A stretch of DNA of 64,000 nucleotides from NCBI GenBank assembly GCA_949292025.1, contig CASEYC010000076.1, positions 1-64,000 on the forward strand. The letters are read 5' to 3'. The notes beneath the pieces are model-generated. The model made no database searches. It saw only the letters and a program-made list of their open reading frames with translations, and was not told the DNA's origin. How positions within the stretch are numbered: position 1 is the first letter of the stretch; each line of letters begins with the position of its first letter. This document shows positions 55,740-64,000 of the stretch, one piece after another. The position numbers and the translations under genes were made by a program. The stretch comes from an uncultured Bacteroides sp. (GTDB lineage Bacteria > Bacteroidota > Bacteroidia > Bacteroidales > Bacteroidaceae).

Positions 55740-57788
55740 ATGATAACCATTCAGAACAACAAACGGCAACGGCGCATCCTGATATTCGACAGCGCGTTCA
55801 ACCTGGAAGACAGCAACGACTTCCTGCGCGAAATGTTTGACGCCGTGTTCATCTTCACTTCATCCCCCGACGAGGCGAAGGCCATCCTGAATGTCATCAA
55901 CCCGGTCACCTCGCGCAAGTGTTGCTACAAACCCTTCCTCATGTCGCGCGACTTGAAAGGCCAGTTGGACGAATACGACGAGCTGGTGGACTGCTACACC
56001 TATGACATCGACGACGCCGAAACGCTCGACACGGTGGAGGAAATCATCACCCACATCGGCGCCATCGGGTTGGAGCCGGACGAGAACACTGTCCTCTCTG
56101 GCAACCTGTTCTTCGTCCGCCTGTACCGTTACCTCATCTCGCGCCGCATCTGCAACCTGACGCCGGAACTGAACAGCCTGTCCGCCATGGGCTATTCCAT
56201 CCCCATCTTTGAACTGTTCTATCGGCAGGGCGCCTATAGCCTGAACGAGTACATCATCTTCAACCAGTCGATGCTGGAGAAGGGGTATATCCGCCCCGTG
56301 CAGTTCATCAACAAGATATACCTATGCCCCAAGTGCCTGCACAGCCACCTATTATATATAGAGAACTGTCCGCACTGCCACAGCTCGGACATCAAGAGCG
56401 AAGAGGTCATCCACCATTTCCGCTGCGCCAACATATCGCCGGAGCATACGTACAACTTCGGCGGGCAGCTCCGTTGTCCCAAGTGCCACCAGCTGTTGCG
56501 CCACATCGGGGTGGACTACGACCGTCCGTCCGTGGTGTACACCTGCTCCAACTGCGAGGAGACCTTCGTCCAGCCCGGCATGTCGGCCGTCTGCACCACG
56601 TGCGGCAACCGTTCCGATGTTACCGGGTTGACCCCTTATGATGTCACCGCCTTCGAGGTGACCCCCGAAGGATGCAAGGCCATCGTGTCGCCCAACATCG
56701 GCTTTACGGTCTACACCGACTTCTACGACAACTACATGGAGTTCGACCGCTTCGTGGCCCGCCTGCGGCTGCTGTCCAACTTGAAAAGCGCGGGCAGCAC
56801 CGATGCGGACATCGTGGTGGTGAAAGTGTGGGTATTGAACAGCCAGGAAGAATCCTGCCTGCTCAACCCGGATTTCATTTCCTTGCTATGCAAGCGGTTC
56901 CCCACGCACAAGGTCTCTTCGGCCAACAACATGGTGTACATTCGCAATTCAGTCTATGCCAGTGACCAGGAAGGGGACCTCTCGGGCCACGAGCTGACTG
57001 ACCGTCTGGATGCTGTGCTGGACAAGGCGGCCACGGCCATTGCGCCCGGCGAACGCATTTGCTATGCCGTTTCATGCCATGAGAATGACATGGATGAGTT
57101 CATCAACAACCTGCATTTCACTTCGCCCTTCCCGGAAAGGACTTTCCCTTACCGCCCGGCAGGGGAAGAAAATGAAGAAGAAAAAGGTGAGGAGGAAGAT
57201 GAAGGCATGATTCCCGTCACGGTAATGCCGGAAGAAGCTGCACCGGAAAGCCCCGAGGTGGCAGCTGTTGAGCCCACGCGTGGCAAGTTCCCCGTTTTCA
57301 GGGGTATCGTCATCGCGTTGGCTGTCGTGGCTGTGGGGGCTTTGTTGTTCTTCCTTTGGTACACGCCGGAAACGGAGGAACAGCTTTACCTGCCTGTCGT
57401 GCAAGCCGAAGAGACTGCATACGCCGATACCGCCAACACGGAAATACCAACGGACACGGCTGGACTGGAAACTTGGGCGGAGACGGAAGAAGGGCAGGCC
57501 GAGGCGGCGGAAGAAGCCGCCGAACCGGCAATAAAGGAAACCCAACGGGGCATGTACTATGTGGTGGAGGGCGCGTTCGACTGGCAAGAGAATGCTGAAT
57601 GGCAACTGCAAAAGAATGCCGAAAGCCATCCCGGATATGCCTACGGCCTCTACAGGCATGGCAACAAGTATATCGTTTCACCCTATTGTTCCACCGACCC
57701 CGCCCAATGCGAGGCATTCCGGCAAAACGAGGGCATGGCCGGCCGGACATGGGTGACGGAAGGCAAGAGAAAGGAGGGCGGCTTATGA
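55740..57788 (+). CDS. Receiver-like / TackOD1-like zinc ribbon / transmembrane / SPOR-like protein
   Basis: 682 aa with an unusual order. Residues 1-110 look like a divergent receiver fold (RRILIFDSAF, VFIFTSSPDEAKAIL). About 195-280 is a double zinc ribbon (CPKCLHSHL, CPHCHSSD, CPKCHQLL, CSNCEETF, CTTCGNRSD) resembling the TackOD1 output domain. About 305-465 could be a degenerate GGDEF-like domain without GGDEF or RxxD residues. An acidic linker (about 475-510), one membrane helix (about 516-540), an acidic periplasmic stretch and a C-terminal SPOR-like unit (about 603-680, GMYYVVEGAFDWQENAEW) follow. It probably couples a cytoplasmic signal to cell-wall position or to the synthase. A good AAGGAG site precedes the ATG. 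Confidence 0.65.
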   Translation: MITIQNNKRQRRILIFDSAFNLEDSNDFLREMFDAVFIFTSSPDEAKAILNVINPVTSRKCCYKPFLMSRDLKGQLDEYDELVDCYTYDIDDAETLDTVEEIITHIGAIGLEPDENTVLSGNLFFVRLYRYLISRRICNLTPELNSLSAMGYSIPIFELFYRQGAYSLNEYIIFNQSMLEKGYIRPVQFINKIYLCPKCLHSHLLYIENCPHCHSSDIKSEEVIHHFRCANISPEHTYNFGGQLRCPKCHQLLRHIGVDYDRPSVVYTCSNCEETFVQPGMSAVCTTCGNRSDVTGLTPYDVTAFEVTPEGCKAIVSPNIGFTVYTDFYDNYMEFDRFVARLRLLSNLKSAGSTDADIVVVKVWVLNSQEESCLLNPDFISLLCKRFPTHKVSSANNMVYIRNSVYASDQEGDLSGHELTDRLDAVLDKAATAIAPGERICYAVSCHENDMDEFINNLHFTSPFPERTFPYRPAGEENEEEKGEEEDEGMIPVTVMPEEAAPESPEVAAVEPTRGKFPVFRGIVIALAVVAVGALLFFLWYTPETEEQLYLPVVQAEETAYADTANTEIPTDTAGLETWAETEEGQAEAAEEAAEPAIKETQRGMYYVVEGAFDWQENAEWQLQKNAESHPGYAYGLYRHGNKYIVSPYCSTDPAQCEAFRQNEGMAGRTWVTEGKRKEGGL

Positions 57789-59101
57789 ACTATGTCTTCG
57801 ACACGCTGGATACGTTCGTGACCTACCTGGACGGGCTGTCCATCTCGAGCATCCTGAACACCTACTGGTTCCTGTTCTTCATCGAGTTTCCCCGCTACTA
57901 CCTGGCGGAGATCCTCGTGACTCTCTACCGCTGTGCCACGTGGAAGTCCATCGTGCGTGCCGACGAACAGGCCGCCGTGTCGCTCCGCAAGGATAATCCG
58001 CTGGTCTCCATTCTCGTGCCCGGCAAGAACGAGGGCAAGCATATCTACGCCCTGCTGAAGTCGCTGCAAGAGCAGACGTACCGGAACTATGAGGTCATCA
58101 TCGTGGATGACGGCTCGGACGACACCACGCCGCAGATATACACCGACTTGGAACGCCGCGGCCTCATCAGCCGTTACCTCCGGCTGAATATGCGTGGTGG
58201 CAAGGCGAGCGCGGCCAACTTCGGCGCCTACTATGCCCGGGGGAAATATGTCGTACATCTCGATGCCGACTCTTCCCTGGACCGCGACGCGATAGAGAAG
58301 ATATTGCTGCCGTTCTACCTCGACCCCGACATCAAGGCCGTGGGCGGATGCGTGAAGGTGCGCAACGACAAGGACACCATCTGCACCTCGCTGCAGGCAT
58401 TGGAATACCTGAAGACCATCATGGTGGGCCGCACCGTCACCAGCACGTTGGGAATCTACCACATCATCTCGGGCGCGTTCGGCGCGTTCGACACGAAGGT
58501 CCTCAGGCAGATAGGCTACTGGGACATCGGGCCGGGACTGGACGGGGACATCACGCAGAAGATACGCAAGACGGGATGGAAGGTGCACTTTGCCGGAAAC
58601 GCCGTGTGCATGACCAGCGTGCCCACCTCGTGGATCCACCTGTTCAAGCAACGCCTGCGCTGGTCGAAGTCGCTTGTTCGCTTCCGCCTGCGCAAGCACA
58701 GGGACATCTTGTTGCCCACCCGTAACTTCTCGATGCTCAATTTCCTGTCCAACCTGGAGAGTATCGTCTATGACTCGGTGTTGAACTACATTTGGCTGTT
58801 CTACATCATCAACCTGGTGCTGACGCAGAACAACCACTTCTTCGAGGTGGTGTTCCTGGGATTCTTCATACGCTACTGTTTCTCGCTGATAGCCTTCGCG
58901 GTAGTCATGACCGTGACCGAACGCCGGAAGGAAGAGCTTTACCTCTTCGCCTACCTGCCTCTCGTGTCGCTCTACAACGGCTACTTCCTGCGCTTCGCGA
59001 GATTGTGGGCGCACACCAGCGAACTGTTCTTCTTCACCTCCTATCGGGACCCGTGGAATCCGCGCAAGACGTCCGTCTGTGCACAGTTGGAGCGGGCGTA
59101 G
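57785..59101 (+). CDS. Processive family 2 glycosyltransferase (polysaccharide synthase)
   Basis: 438 aa from the ATG at 57785, which overlaps the previous stop (ATGA). The 62 residues added by an earlier ATG in this frame are antisense-like and rejected. N-terminal membrane helix (about 23-40), the GT2 domain with VDDGSDD (about 106), DADSS (about 160), GLDGD (about 253) and QRLRW (about 288), then three or four C-terminal helices. D,D,D,QxxRW is the signature of cellulose, hyaluronan, alginate and PNAG synthases. It polymerises and translocates a polysaccharide across the inner membrane. No PilZ domain is fused. Confidence 0.92.
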   Translation: MNYVFDTLDTFVTYLDGLSISSILNTYWFLFFIEFPRYYLAEILVTLYRCATWKSIVRADEQAAVSLRKDNPLVSILVPGKNEGKHIYALLKSLQEQTYRNYEVIIVDDGSDDTTPQIYTDLERRGLISRYLRLNMRGGKASAANFGAYYARGKYVVHLDADSSLDRDAIEKILLPFYLDPDIKAVGGCVKVRNDKDTICTSLQALEYLKTIMVGRTVTSTLGIYHIISGAFGAFDTKVLRQIGYWDIGPGLDGDITQKIRKTGWKVHFAGNAVCMTSVPTSWIHLFKQRLRWSKSLVRFRLRKHRDILLPTRNFSMLNFLSNLESIVYDSVLNYIWLFYIINLVLTQNNHFFEVVFLGFFIRYCFSLIAFAVVMTVTERRKEELYLFAYLPLVSLYNGYFLRFARLWAHTSELFFFTSYRDPWNPRKTSVCAQLERA

Positions 59102-59192
59102 GCAGCAAAGAGGAATGACACTGGTACCTTGAAGGACACACAAAAAAGAGTGATATGGAAAACAAACGATAAAGGGTAGATTAGAGAATATT

Positions 59193-60464
59193 ATGGATAT
59201 TGAGAACATTAGAATCGGGATTATTGGATTGGGCTATGTGGGACTGCCGCTGGCCTGCCTGTTTGCCAAGCGTTATCATGTGGACGGCTTGGAAATCAAT
59301 CACGAGCGGGTGGACAGCCTGCTGCGTGCCAAAGACGAGACCGGCGAGGTGGACGCCGCCACCTTGGAAAACCGCTTGAAAGGCAACTTGCGCCTGACCA
59401 CCGACGTGGAAGACCTGCGCGACTGCAATGTATATATCATCTGTGTGTCCACGCCTGTGGATGATGACAACAATCCCGACCTCAACCCGCTGAGGATGGC
59501 CAGCGCCACCGTGGGCGGACTGCTGAAGAAGGGCGACGTCGTGATCTACGAATCCTCTGTCTTCCCGGGCTGCACCGAGCAAATCTGCGTGCCGATGCTC
59601 GGCAACCGTTCCGGACTGACCTTCAACGCGGACTACTTCGTGGGCTATTCGCCCGAACGCATCAATCCCGGCGACAAGGAACATACCGTGGAAAATATCA
59701 CCAAGATAGTTTCCGGCTCCACGCCGGATACCCTCGGTTTTGTGGAGAAACTGTACGGCTCCGTGCTGACCAATGGCACCTGCCGTGCTTCCTCCATCCG
59801 GGTGGCCGAAGCCGCGAAGGTGGTGGAGAACACCCAGCGCGACGTGAACATCGCCTTGATGAACGAGCTGTGCACCGTCTTCCGCGCCATGGGCATCAGC
59901 ACGACCGAAGTGTTGGACTGCGCTTCTACCAAATGGAACTTCCTGGATGTGCGCCCCGGACTGGTGGGCGGCCACTGCATTGGCGTGGACCCCTACTACC
60001 TGATTCACGGGGCATGGTCCTACAACGTCTATCCCCGTCTCATCATGGAAGCAAGGGTCATCAACGAGAACATGGCCCACTTTGTATCCAGCGTGCTGAC
60101 CAAGTATATGATGAACAAGCGGGTGCACGTGGTGGACTCGCGGATACTGATATTGGGCTTTGCCTTCAAGGCCAACTGCCCCGACACGCGCAACACCAAG
60201 GTGGAGGACGTGTACAGCTGCCTGCGTCGTATTACCGACCATGTTTCCGTCTACGACCCCATCGTGAACCGGGACGAGGTGGCACAACGCTACCACATCC
60301 AGTTGCTGGACAACCTGGAGGACCACAAGGGAGAGTTCGACGCCATCATCCTCTGCGTGGGCCACAAGGAATTCATGTCCATGCAACTCCGCCCGTTGCT
60401 GAATGACCATGGCATCTTGTTCGACGCCATGAACGTGTTGCCCGACGCGGACTATTACCTCTAA
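59193..60464 (+). CDS. Nucleotide-sugar 6-dehydrogenase (TviB/WbpO-like)
   Basis: 423 aa. NAD site IGIIGLGYVGLPLACLF, middle motif VVIYESSVFPGCTEQICVP and catalytic Cys in GLVGGHCIGVDPYYL (near 262). C-terminal UDP-binding region ILILGFAFKANCPDTRNTKV. The ESSVFPGCTE pattern and length place it with UDP-GlcNAc/GalNAc dehydrogenases (Vi antigen TviB, WbpO) rather than Ugd. It would supply a uronic-acid donor to the adjacent synthase. The exact sugar is inferred. Confidence 0.88.
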   Translation: MDIENIRIGIIGLGYVGLPLACLFAKRYHVDGLEINHERVDSLLRAKDETGEVDAATLENRLKGNLRLTTDVEDLRDCNVYIICVSTPVDDDNNPDLNPLRMASATVGGLLKKGDVVIYESSVFPGCTEQICVPMLGNRSGLTFNADYFVGYSPERINPGDKEHTVENITKIVSGSTPDTLGFVEKLYGSVLTNGTCRASSIRVAEAAKVVENTQRDVNIALMNELCTVFRAMGISTTEVLDCASTKWNFLDVRPGLVGGHCIGVDPYYLIHGAWSYNVYPRLIMEARVINENMAHFVSSVLTKYMMNKRVHVVDSRILILGFAFKANCPDTRNTKVEDVYSCLRRITDHVSVYDPIVNRDEVAQRYHIQLLDNLEDHKGEFDAIILCVGHKEFMSMQLRPLLNDHGILFDAMNVLPDADYYL

Positions 60465-60494
60465 AAACAACCAAGAACTTAAAAAGATAAAGAT

Positions 60495-61514
60495 ATGAAC
60501 GAGACGGACTATTCGAAATATACTGTGCTGGTAGTGGATGATATCCCGACCAACATCCTGCTGGTGAAGGGGATGCTCTCGAAGCTGAAGTTCAACATCG
60601 TGAGCGCCAACAGCGGACAGCAGGCATTGGACTTGTTGGCCCGCACGCGGCCGGACATCATCCTGATGGACATCCTCATGCCGGGCATGAACGGATTTGA
60701 GGCGACACGCGCCATACGCTCCAACCCCGACACGGCCGACATACCCGTCATCATGCTCTCGGCGCTCAATTCGGATACCGACATCAAGACAGGATTGGAG
60801 GCCGGTGCCAACGAATTTATCACGAAGCCTTTCATCCAGGAGCACATCGTGAACTGCATCGTCACCCAAATCAACCTCTCGGAGAGCAAGCGGAAGAAAC
60901 AGGAGAAAGAGGCCGAGGCGGGACTGGGATGGGACGCCGCCATCTGCCTGCTGGCCAGCATGGCTTGCTGCGGAAAAGACGACTTGGCCCGCCGCCTGGG
61001 CGACCTGGCCCTCTCCGTGCCCCTGCCCTTCATCGATGAAAGCCTGCATACCTTGCCGAATTACACGTCCGACAGTCTGGTGGCCTGGACCTCGCAACGC
61101 TTGCAAAACCTGGAGTTGAAGAACGGGCAAATCTCGGTCAACGAATGCCTCACCAACGTCACCGGCTTGCTGGTGCCTGCGGCAAAAGCCCGGAAAATCA
61201 CATGGAACATCAAGCTGGGGGGACAAATCAATGTGGTGGCAGACCCCGTGCTGCTCAAGGCGGTCTTCACCAACCTGATGTCCTGCGCCTGTCAGTCGGG
61301 AAAAGGCGAGGTGACCGTCAGCGGCAATGTGGATGGAGGATTGGCCAACATCGTCATCAGCTGCACACCGGACAGCAAGGCGACAGTAAACACCGACTTC
61401 CGCGTCGCCCTGGCCCTGGAAGTAGCTTTGAAGATGAACGGCGCAGTGACCTATGAGCAAGACGCCGACGGGCAATGCCGCTTCCAGGTGTTGCTCCAGA
61501 CGTGGCAGAAATAA
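60495..61514 (+). CDS. Response regulator fused to a degenerate ATPase domain
   Basis: 339 aa. Receiver domain (about 9-128) with VLVVDDIPTN, the phospho-acceptor Asp in PDIILMDILMPGMNG (near 58), Ser in IMLSAL and Lys in FITKPF. A helical linker follows. The C-terminal 140 residues resemble a GHKL ATPase: ADPVLLKAVFTNLMSCACQSG replaces the N-box NLxxNA. No DxGxG box is present, and VALALEVALKMNGAVTYEQD is in the place of the G2 region. ATP binding and kinase activity are therefore unlikely. It may be an adaptor that docks on a kinase. It has no DNA-binding domain. Confidence 0.8.
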   Translation: MNETDYSKYTVLVVDDIPTNILLVKGMLSKLKFNIVSANSGQQALDLLARTRPDIILMDILMPGMNGFEATRAIRSNPDTADIPVIMLSALNSDTDIKTGLEAGANEFITKPFIQEHIVNCIVTQINLSESKRKKQEKEAEAGLGWDAAICLLASMACCGKDDLARRLGDLALSVPLPFIDESLHTLPNYTSDSLVAWTSQRLQNLELKNGQISVNECLTNVTGLLVPAAKARKITWNIKLGGQINVVADPVLLKAVFTNLMSCACQSGKGEVTVSGNVDGGLANIVISCTPDSKATVNTDFRVALALEVALKMNGAVTYEQDADGQCRFQVLLQTWQK

Positions 61515-61549
61515 GCATACGTGTTTAACATATAGAGTCAAGACAAACT

Positions 61550-63682
61550 ATGAACGAAAAAACGAAGTTGGTTTTCAGAACGGCAATGACCGCCGCACTG
61601 CTGCTGGTGCCACTGGCAGCCTGGTGTGCCGGACAGGAAGTCATGCACACCCCGCACGTGCATATCGACATCTTGCTCGTCAGCCTGGCAGTGCTCCTTG
61701 TGGCGGTCATCGTCTTCCTGCTGTTGCGCATACGCACCCTCAACCGCCTGCACGACATACAGGAGCGGGAGAAACAGATGTCTGCCCGCATCACCGGCAT
61801 ACTGAACACCATGCCTTTGCTCTACATGTACGAAGAGATGATTATGGACGAGAAGGGTACCATCGTGGACACCCGCTACCGGGACGTGAACAAATTCTTC
61901 ACCGACCAGCTCTACAAGCGCGAGGAGTGCATCGGGCGGCTGGGCAGCGAATTGTTCCCCGACTCCATGACGGTCTTCCTGAAAGCGTCCAACCTGGCAA
62001 AGCAGACGGGCAATTCGCTCAACTTCCAGTACTATTACCCGGACAAGAGCCGCTTCTTCGACATCATGGTGCATCCCGTGGAGGGCGGACGCTTCATGGA
62101 GTACTTCTGCATGGACTGCACGGACCTGCACAATGCCCAGGAGAAGCTGCGCGACCTGAACAAAAAGATGGAGATAGCCCTCGAAGCCGCACACGTCTCG
62201 CCTTGGCGCTACGAGCTGGACAACCGGACGGTGTACTGCCAGGAGCTGACGTGCAACCCCTCATCGGGCAAGCTGGAAAACGGGGACGTCATCCTGCCTG
62301 TGGCAAAGGTGTATGCCAACATCCACAGGGACGACCGCGAGCGCATACGCCAGGCCATGCGCGAACTGATAGAAGGAAAGCGGGCGCAGGTGAAGGAGGA
62401 GTGCCGCCTGGAATATGAGGTAGGAGGCAAGATGTGCCGGGAATGGGTGGAGGTGCGCGCCACCGTGGGCACCCGCGACGAGGAGGGACACCCACTGGTG
62501 CTGGTAGGCTCGCGCCAGGTCATCACCTCCCGCAAGGAGATGGAGGAACAACTGCTGGCCGCCAAGCGGCAGGCCGAAGAATCCAACCGGCTGAAATCGT
62601 CTTTCCTCTCCAACATGAGCCACGAGATACGCACGCCGCTCAGCGCCATCGTGGGCTTCAGCGAACTGTTGGTCAATGCCGAGACCGAGGACGAGCGCAC
62701 GGAGTATGTCCACATCATCGAGAACAACAGTGACCTGCTGCTGCAACTGGTGAACGACATCCTCGACCTCTCCAAGATAGAAGCCGGGACGGTGGAGTTC
62801 ACCTACACGGACTTCGACCTGAACAAGCTGATGAAGGAAATCTACGATGCCACCCAGCTGCGCATGGCCACGGACACCAAGCCCGTCACGCTGACCTACA
62901 CCCTCGGCATGGAGCATTGCATCATCCACTCCGAGCGCAACCGCCTGACGCAACTCATCACCAACCTGCTGACCAACGCCCTCAAGTTCACCGAACAGGG
63001 CACCGTCAGCTATGGCTACGAGCGGCGGGGCGACTACCTGTATTTCCGCGTGACGGACACGGGTTGCGGCATCGCCAAGGAGCGGCAAAAGGACATCTTC
63101 GACCGCTTCGTCAAGCTCAATTCGCACAAGCAAGGCACGGGTCTCGGCCTGTCCATCTGCAAGAGCATCGCCGAGACCCTGGGCGGGGAGATTGGCGTGG
63201 AGTCGGAGCCGGGCAAGGGTTCCACTTTCTGGTTCACCATCCGCTACAAGTCTGCCGACGAGGGCGTGCGCGAGGCAGCCGCGCAAAAACCGGTCCTCCC
63301 CTCCACGCAGCGGGTCAACATCCTCGTGGCGGAGGACAACGAGAGCAACTACAAGCTGATAAAGGCCATCCTCTCCAAGGAGTATAACCTCTATCACGCT
63401 TGGAACGGGCGCGAGGCCGTGGACATGTTCAGCGAGTGCCACCCGCAGCTCATCCTGATGGACATCAACATGCCCGTGATGGACGGCTACGAGGCTACCC
63501 GCGAAATCCGCAAACTCTCTACGGACGTACCCATATTGGCGCTCACCGCCTATGCCTACGCATCGGACGAGGAGCGCATCCTGAACAGCGGCATGAACTC
63601 GTACATGTCCAAGCCGGTGAACACGCAGCAACTGCGCAAACGGGTGGATTCCCTGTTGAGGCAGGCGTTCGTGTTCCTGTGA
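61550..63682 (+). CDS. Hybrid sensor histidine kinase
   Basis: 710 aa. Signal-like helix (about 10-27) and a membrane helix (about 40-61) enclose only a short periplasmic loop. Two PAS-like domains (about 80-190, 200-335) follow, then HisKA with NMSHEIRTPLSAI (His near 362) and an ATPase domain with NLLTNALKF, DTGCGI and GTGLGLSICKS. A C-terminal receiver has VAEDNESNY, the Asp in LILMDINMPVMDG and Lys in MSKPV. Full phosphorelay parts except an Hpt domain. It likely senses a cytoplasmic or membrane cue and signals to the neighbouring response regulator. Confidence 0.93.
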   Translation: MNEKTKLVFRTAMTAALLLVPLAAWCAGQEVMHTPHVHIDILLVSLAVLLVAVIVFLLLRIRTLNRLHDIQEREKQMSARITGILNTMPLLYMYEEMIMDEKGTIVDTRYRDVNKFFTDQLYKREECIGRLGSELFPDSMTVFLKASNLAKQTGNSLNFQYYYPDKSRFFDIMVHPVEGGRFMEYFCMDCTDLHNAQEKLRDLNKKMEIALEAAHVSPWRYELDNRTVYCQELTCNPSSGKLENGDVILPVAKVYANIHRDDRERIRQAMRELIEGKRAQVKEECRLEYEVGGKMCREWVEVRATVGTRDEEGHPLVLVGSRQVITSRKEMEEQLLAAKRQAEESNRLKSSFLSNMSHEIRTPLSAIVGFSELLVNAETEDERTEYVHIIENNSDLLLQLVNDILDLSKIEAGTVEFTYTDFDLNKLMKEIYDATQLRMATDTKPVTLTYTLGMEHCIIHSERNRLTQLITNLLTNALKFTEQGTVSYGYERRGDYLYFRVTDTGCGIAKERQKDIFDRFVKLNSHKQGTGLGLSICKSIAETLGGEIGVESEPGKGSTFWFTIRYKSADEGVREAAAQKPVLPSTQRVNILVAEDNESNYKLIKAILSKEYNLYHAWNGREAVDMFSECHPQLILMDINMPVMDGYEATREIRKLSTDVPILALTAYAYASDEERILNSGMNSYMSKPVNTQQLRKRVDSLLRQAFVFL

Positions 63683-63754
63683 GAAAGACGAGAGAAACAA
63701 AATGAGAGAAACAAACATAGGTATTAATCTAAAGCAGTTACAGAAAGGAGTAGT

Positions 63755-64000
63755 ATGAAACAAATGAGAAAAGAGAAACAATTGTCTAATTATTTAAAAC
63801 GTAAAGTTATGAACAAGAAGTTTTATTGGTTGGCAGGCTTTGCGGCCCTTATGATGACCGCAGCTTGCAGCGACGACAACGTCGTGAATGACAATCCGGA
63901 TCCGACACCGGGGACGGAAGAAGAGAGCAATGTAGTTACGCTACAAGTTATTGATGGAGCCTCGCAGTCTGGTCGTATCCACATGGTAGCGCAGACGAAG
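63755..64000 (+). CDS. Lipoprotein, partial (runs off the window)
   Basis: The frame is open from an ATG at 63755 preceded by AAAGGAG, a good ribosome site. ATGs at 63764 and 63809 are in the same frame. From 63809 the sequence MNKKFYWLAGFAALMMTAAC is a clear type II signal peptide with lipobox TAAC, so Cys near residue 20 of that start would be acylated. The mature part begins SDDNVVNDNPDPTPGTEEE, an acidic spacer often seen in surface lipoproteins. No domain can be named from 60 residues. It may be the next gene of the exopolysaccharide-type operon. Confidence 0.75.
   Translation, partial: MKQMRKEKQLSNYLKRKVMNKKFYWLAGFAALMMTAACSDDNVVNDNPDPTPGTEEESNVVTLQVIDGASQSGRIHMVAQTK

Noticed and set aside
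59181..61541. 786-codon minus-strand frame over the dehydrogenase and response regulator genes
   Set aside because: Spans two real genes on the other strand, has no recognisable domain and is His/Val-rich as expected for antisense of GC-rich codons.

Overview
The window is a chromosomal segment of a Bacteroidales bacterium, most likely Bacteroidaceae or a close relative. The evidence is the recurring Bacteroidetes-type promoter elements (TTTG, about 19 nt, TAnnTTTG), the near absence of Shine-Dalgarno sites, a 2-oxoacid:ferredoxin oxidoreductase (KorAB), RprX-like and TPR-type histidine kinases, DUF4271/DUF3098 proteins and a Bacteroides-style L-fucose operon. Housekeeping genes are GC-rich. 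Islands at 1-4.4 kb, 10.9-12.6 kb and 22.6-23.5 kb are AT-richer and carry insertion sequences, a Fic protein and a RhuM-type protein. The species cannot be named from this sequence.

Layout. 0-5.6 kb is accessory: a transposase tail, a probable rtcB 5' fragment, a WYL regulator with a DEDDh exonuclease, a decayed IS982, an orphan histidine kinase and a Fic protein. 5.7-10.9 kb holds a large GH2 lipoprotein, a metallo-beta-lactamase-fold protein and an acidic PepSY-like secreted protein. 10.9-12.7 kb is an IS5-family element beside tRNA-Arg(CCT). 12.9-25.4 kb is mostly housekeeping: korAB, parE, two tandem 34-aa membrane proteins, coaD, an S41 protease, ychF, a RhuM-PLD insert, a ketopantoate-reductase-like gene and lgt. 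25.5-34.9 kb reads leftward: mutS, tRNA-Gln(TTG), tyrS, tatD, yidD, rnpA, hemD, a DUF4271 gene, a LOG-family gene and metK. metK is preceded by a probable SAM-II-type riboswitch. 36.4-43.0 kb is fucI-fucO-fucA-fucK-fucP. 43.0-48.1 kb reads leftward: folK, queA, truB, uppP, a DUF3098 gene, ftsX and a methyltransferase.

48.1-64 kb is the most unusual part. A 0.5-kb gene-free, highly structured stretch has its own promoter-like and terminator-like signals. Next come two tandem TPR histidine kinases on the minus strand. The downstream copy has lost its phospho-acceptor His (now Gln) and its whole ATPase domain. Divergent from them, behind a consensus promoter, is an operon: a TolC-like outer-membrane protein, an HlyD/Alg44-like membrane protein, a receiver-like/TackOD1-like zinc-ribbon/transmembrane/SPOR-like protein, a processive family 2 glycosyltransferase, a TviB/WbpO-like nucleotide-sugar dehydrogenase, a response regulator fused to a degenerate ATPase domain, a hybrid histidine kinase and a lipoprotein cut by the window end. 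I read this as a synthase-dependent exopolysaccharide machine, probably for a uronic-acid-containing polymer, with dense two-component control. It is the best candidate for an undescribed system here.

Intergenic regions carry several families of short palindromic or tandem repeats, described separately. Annotations rest on reading motifs by eye. No database search was run.
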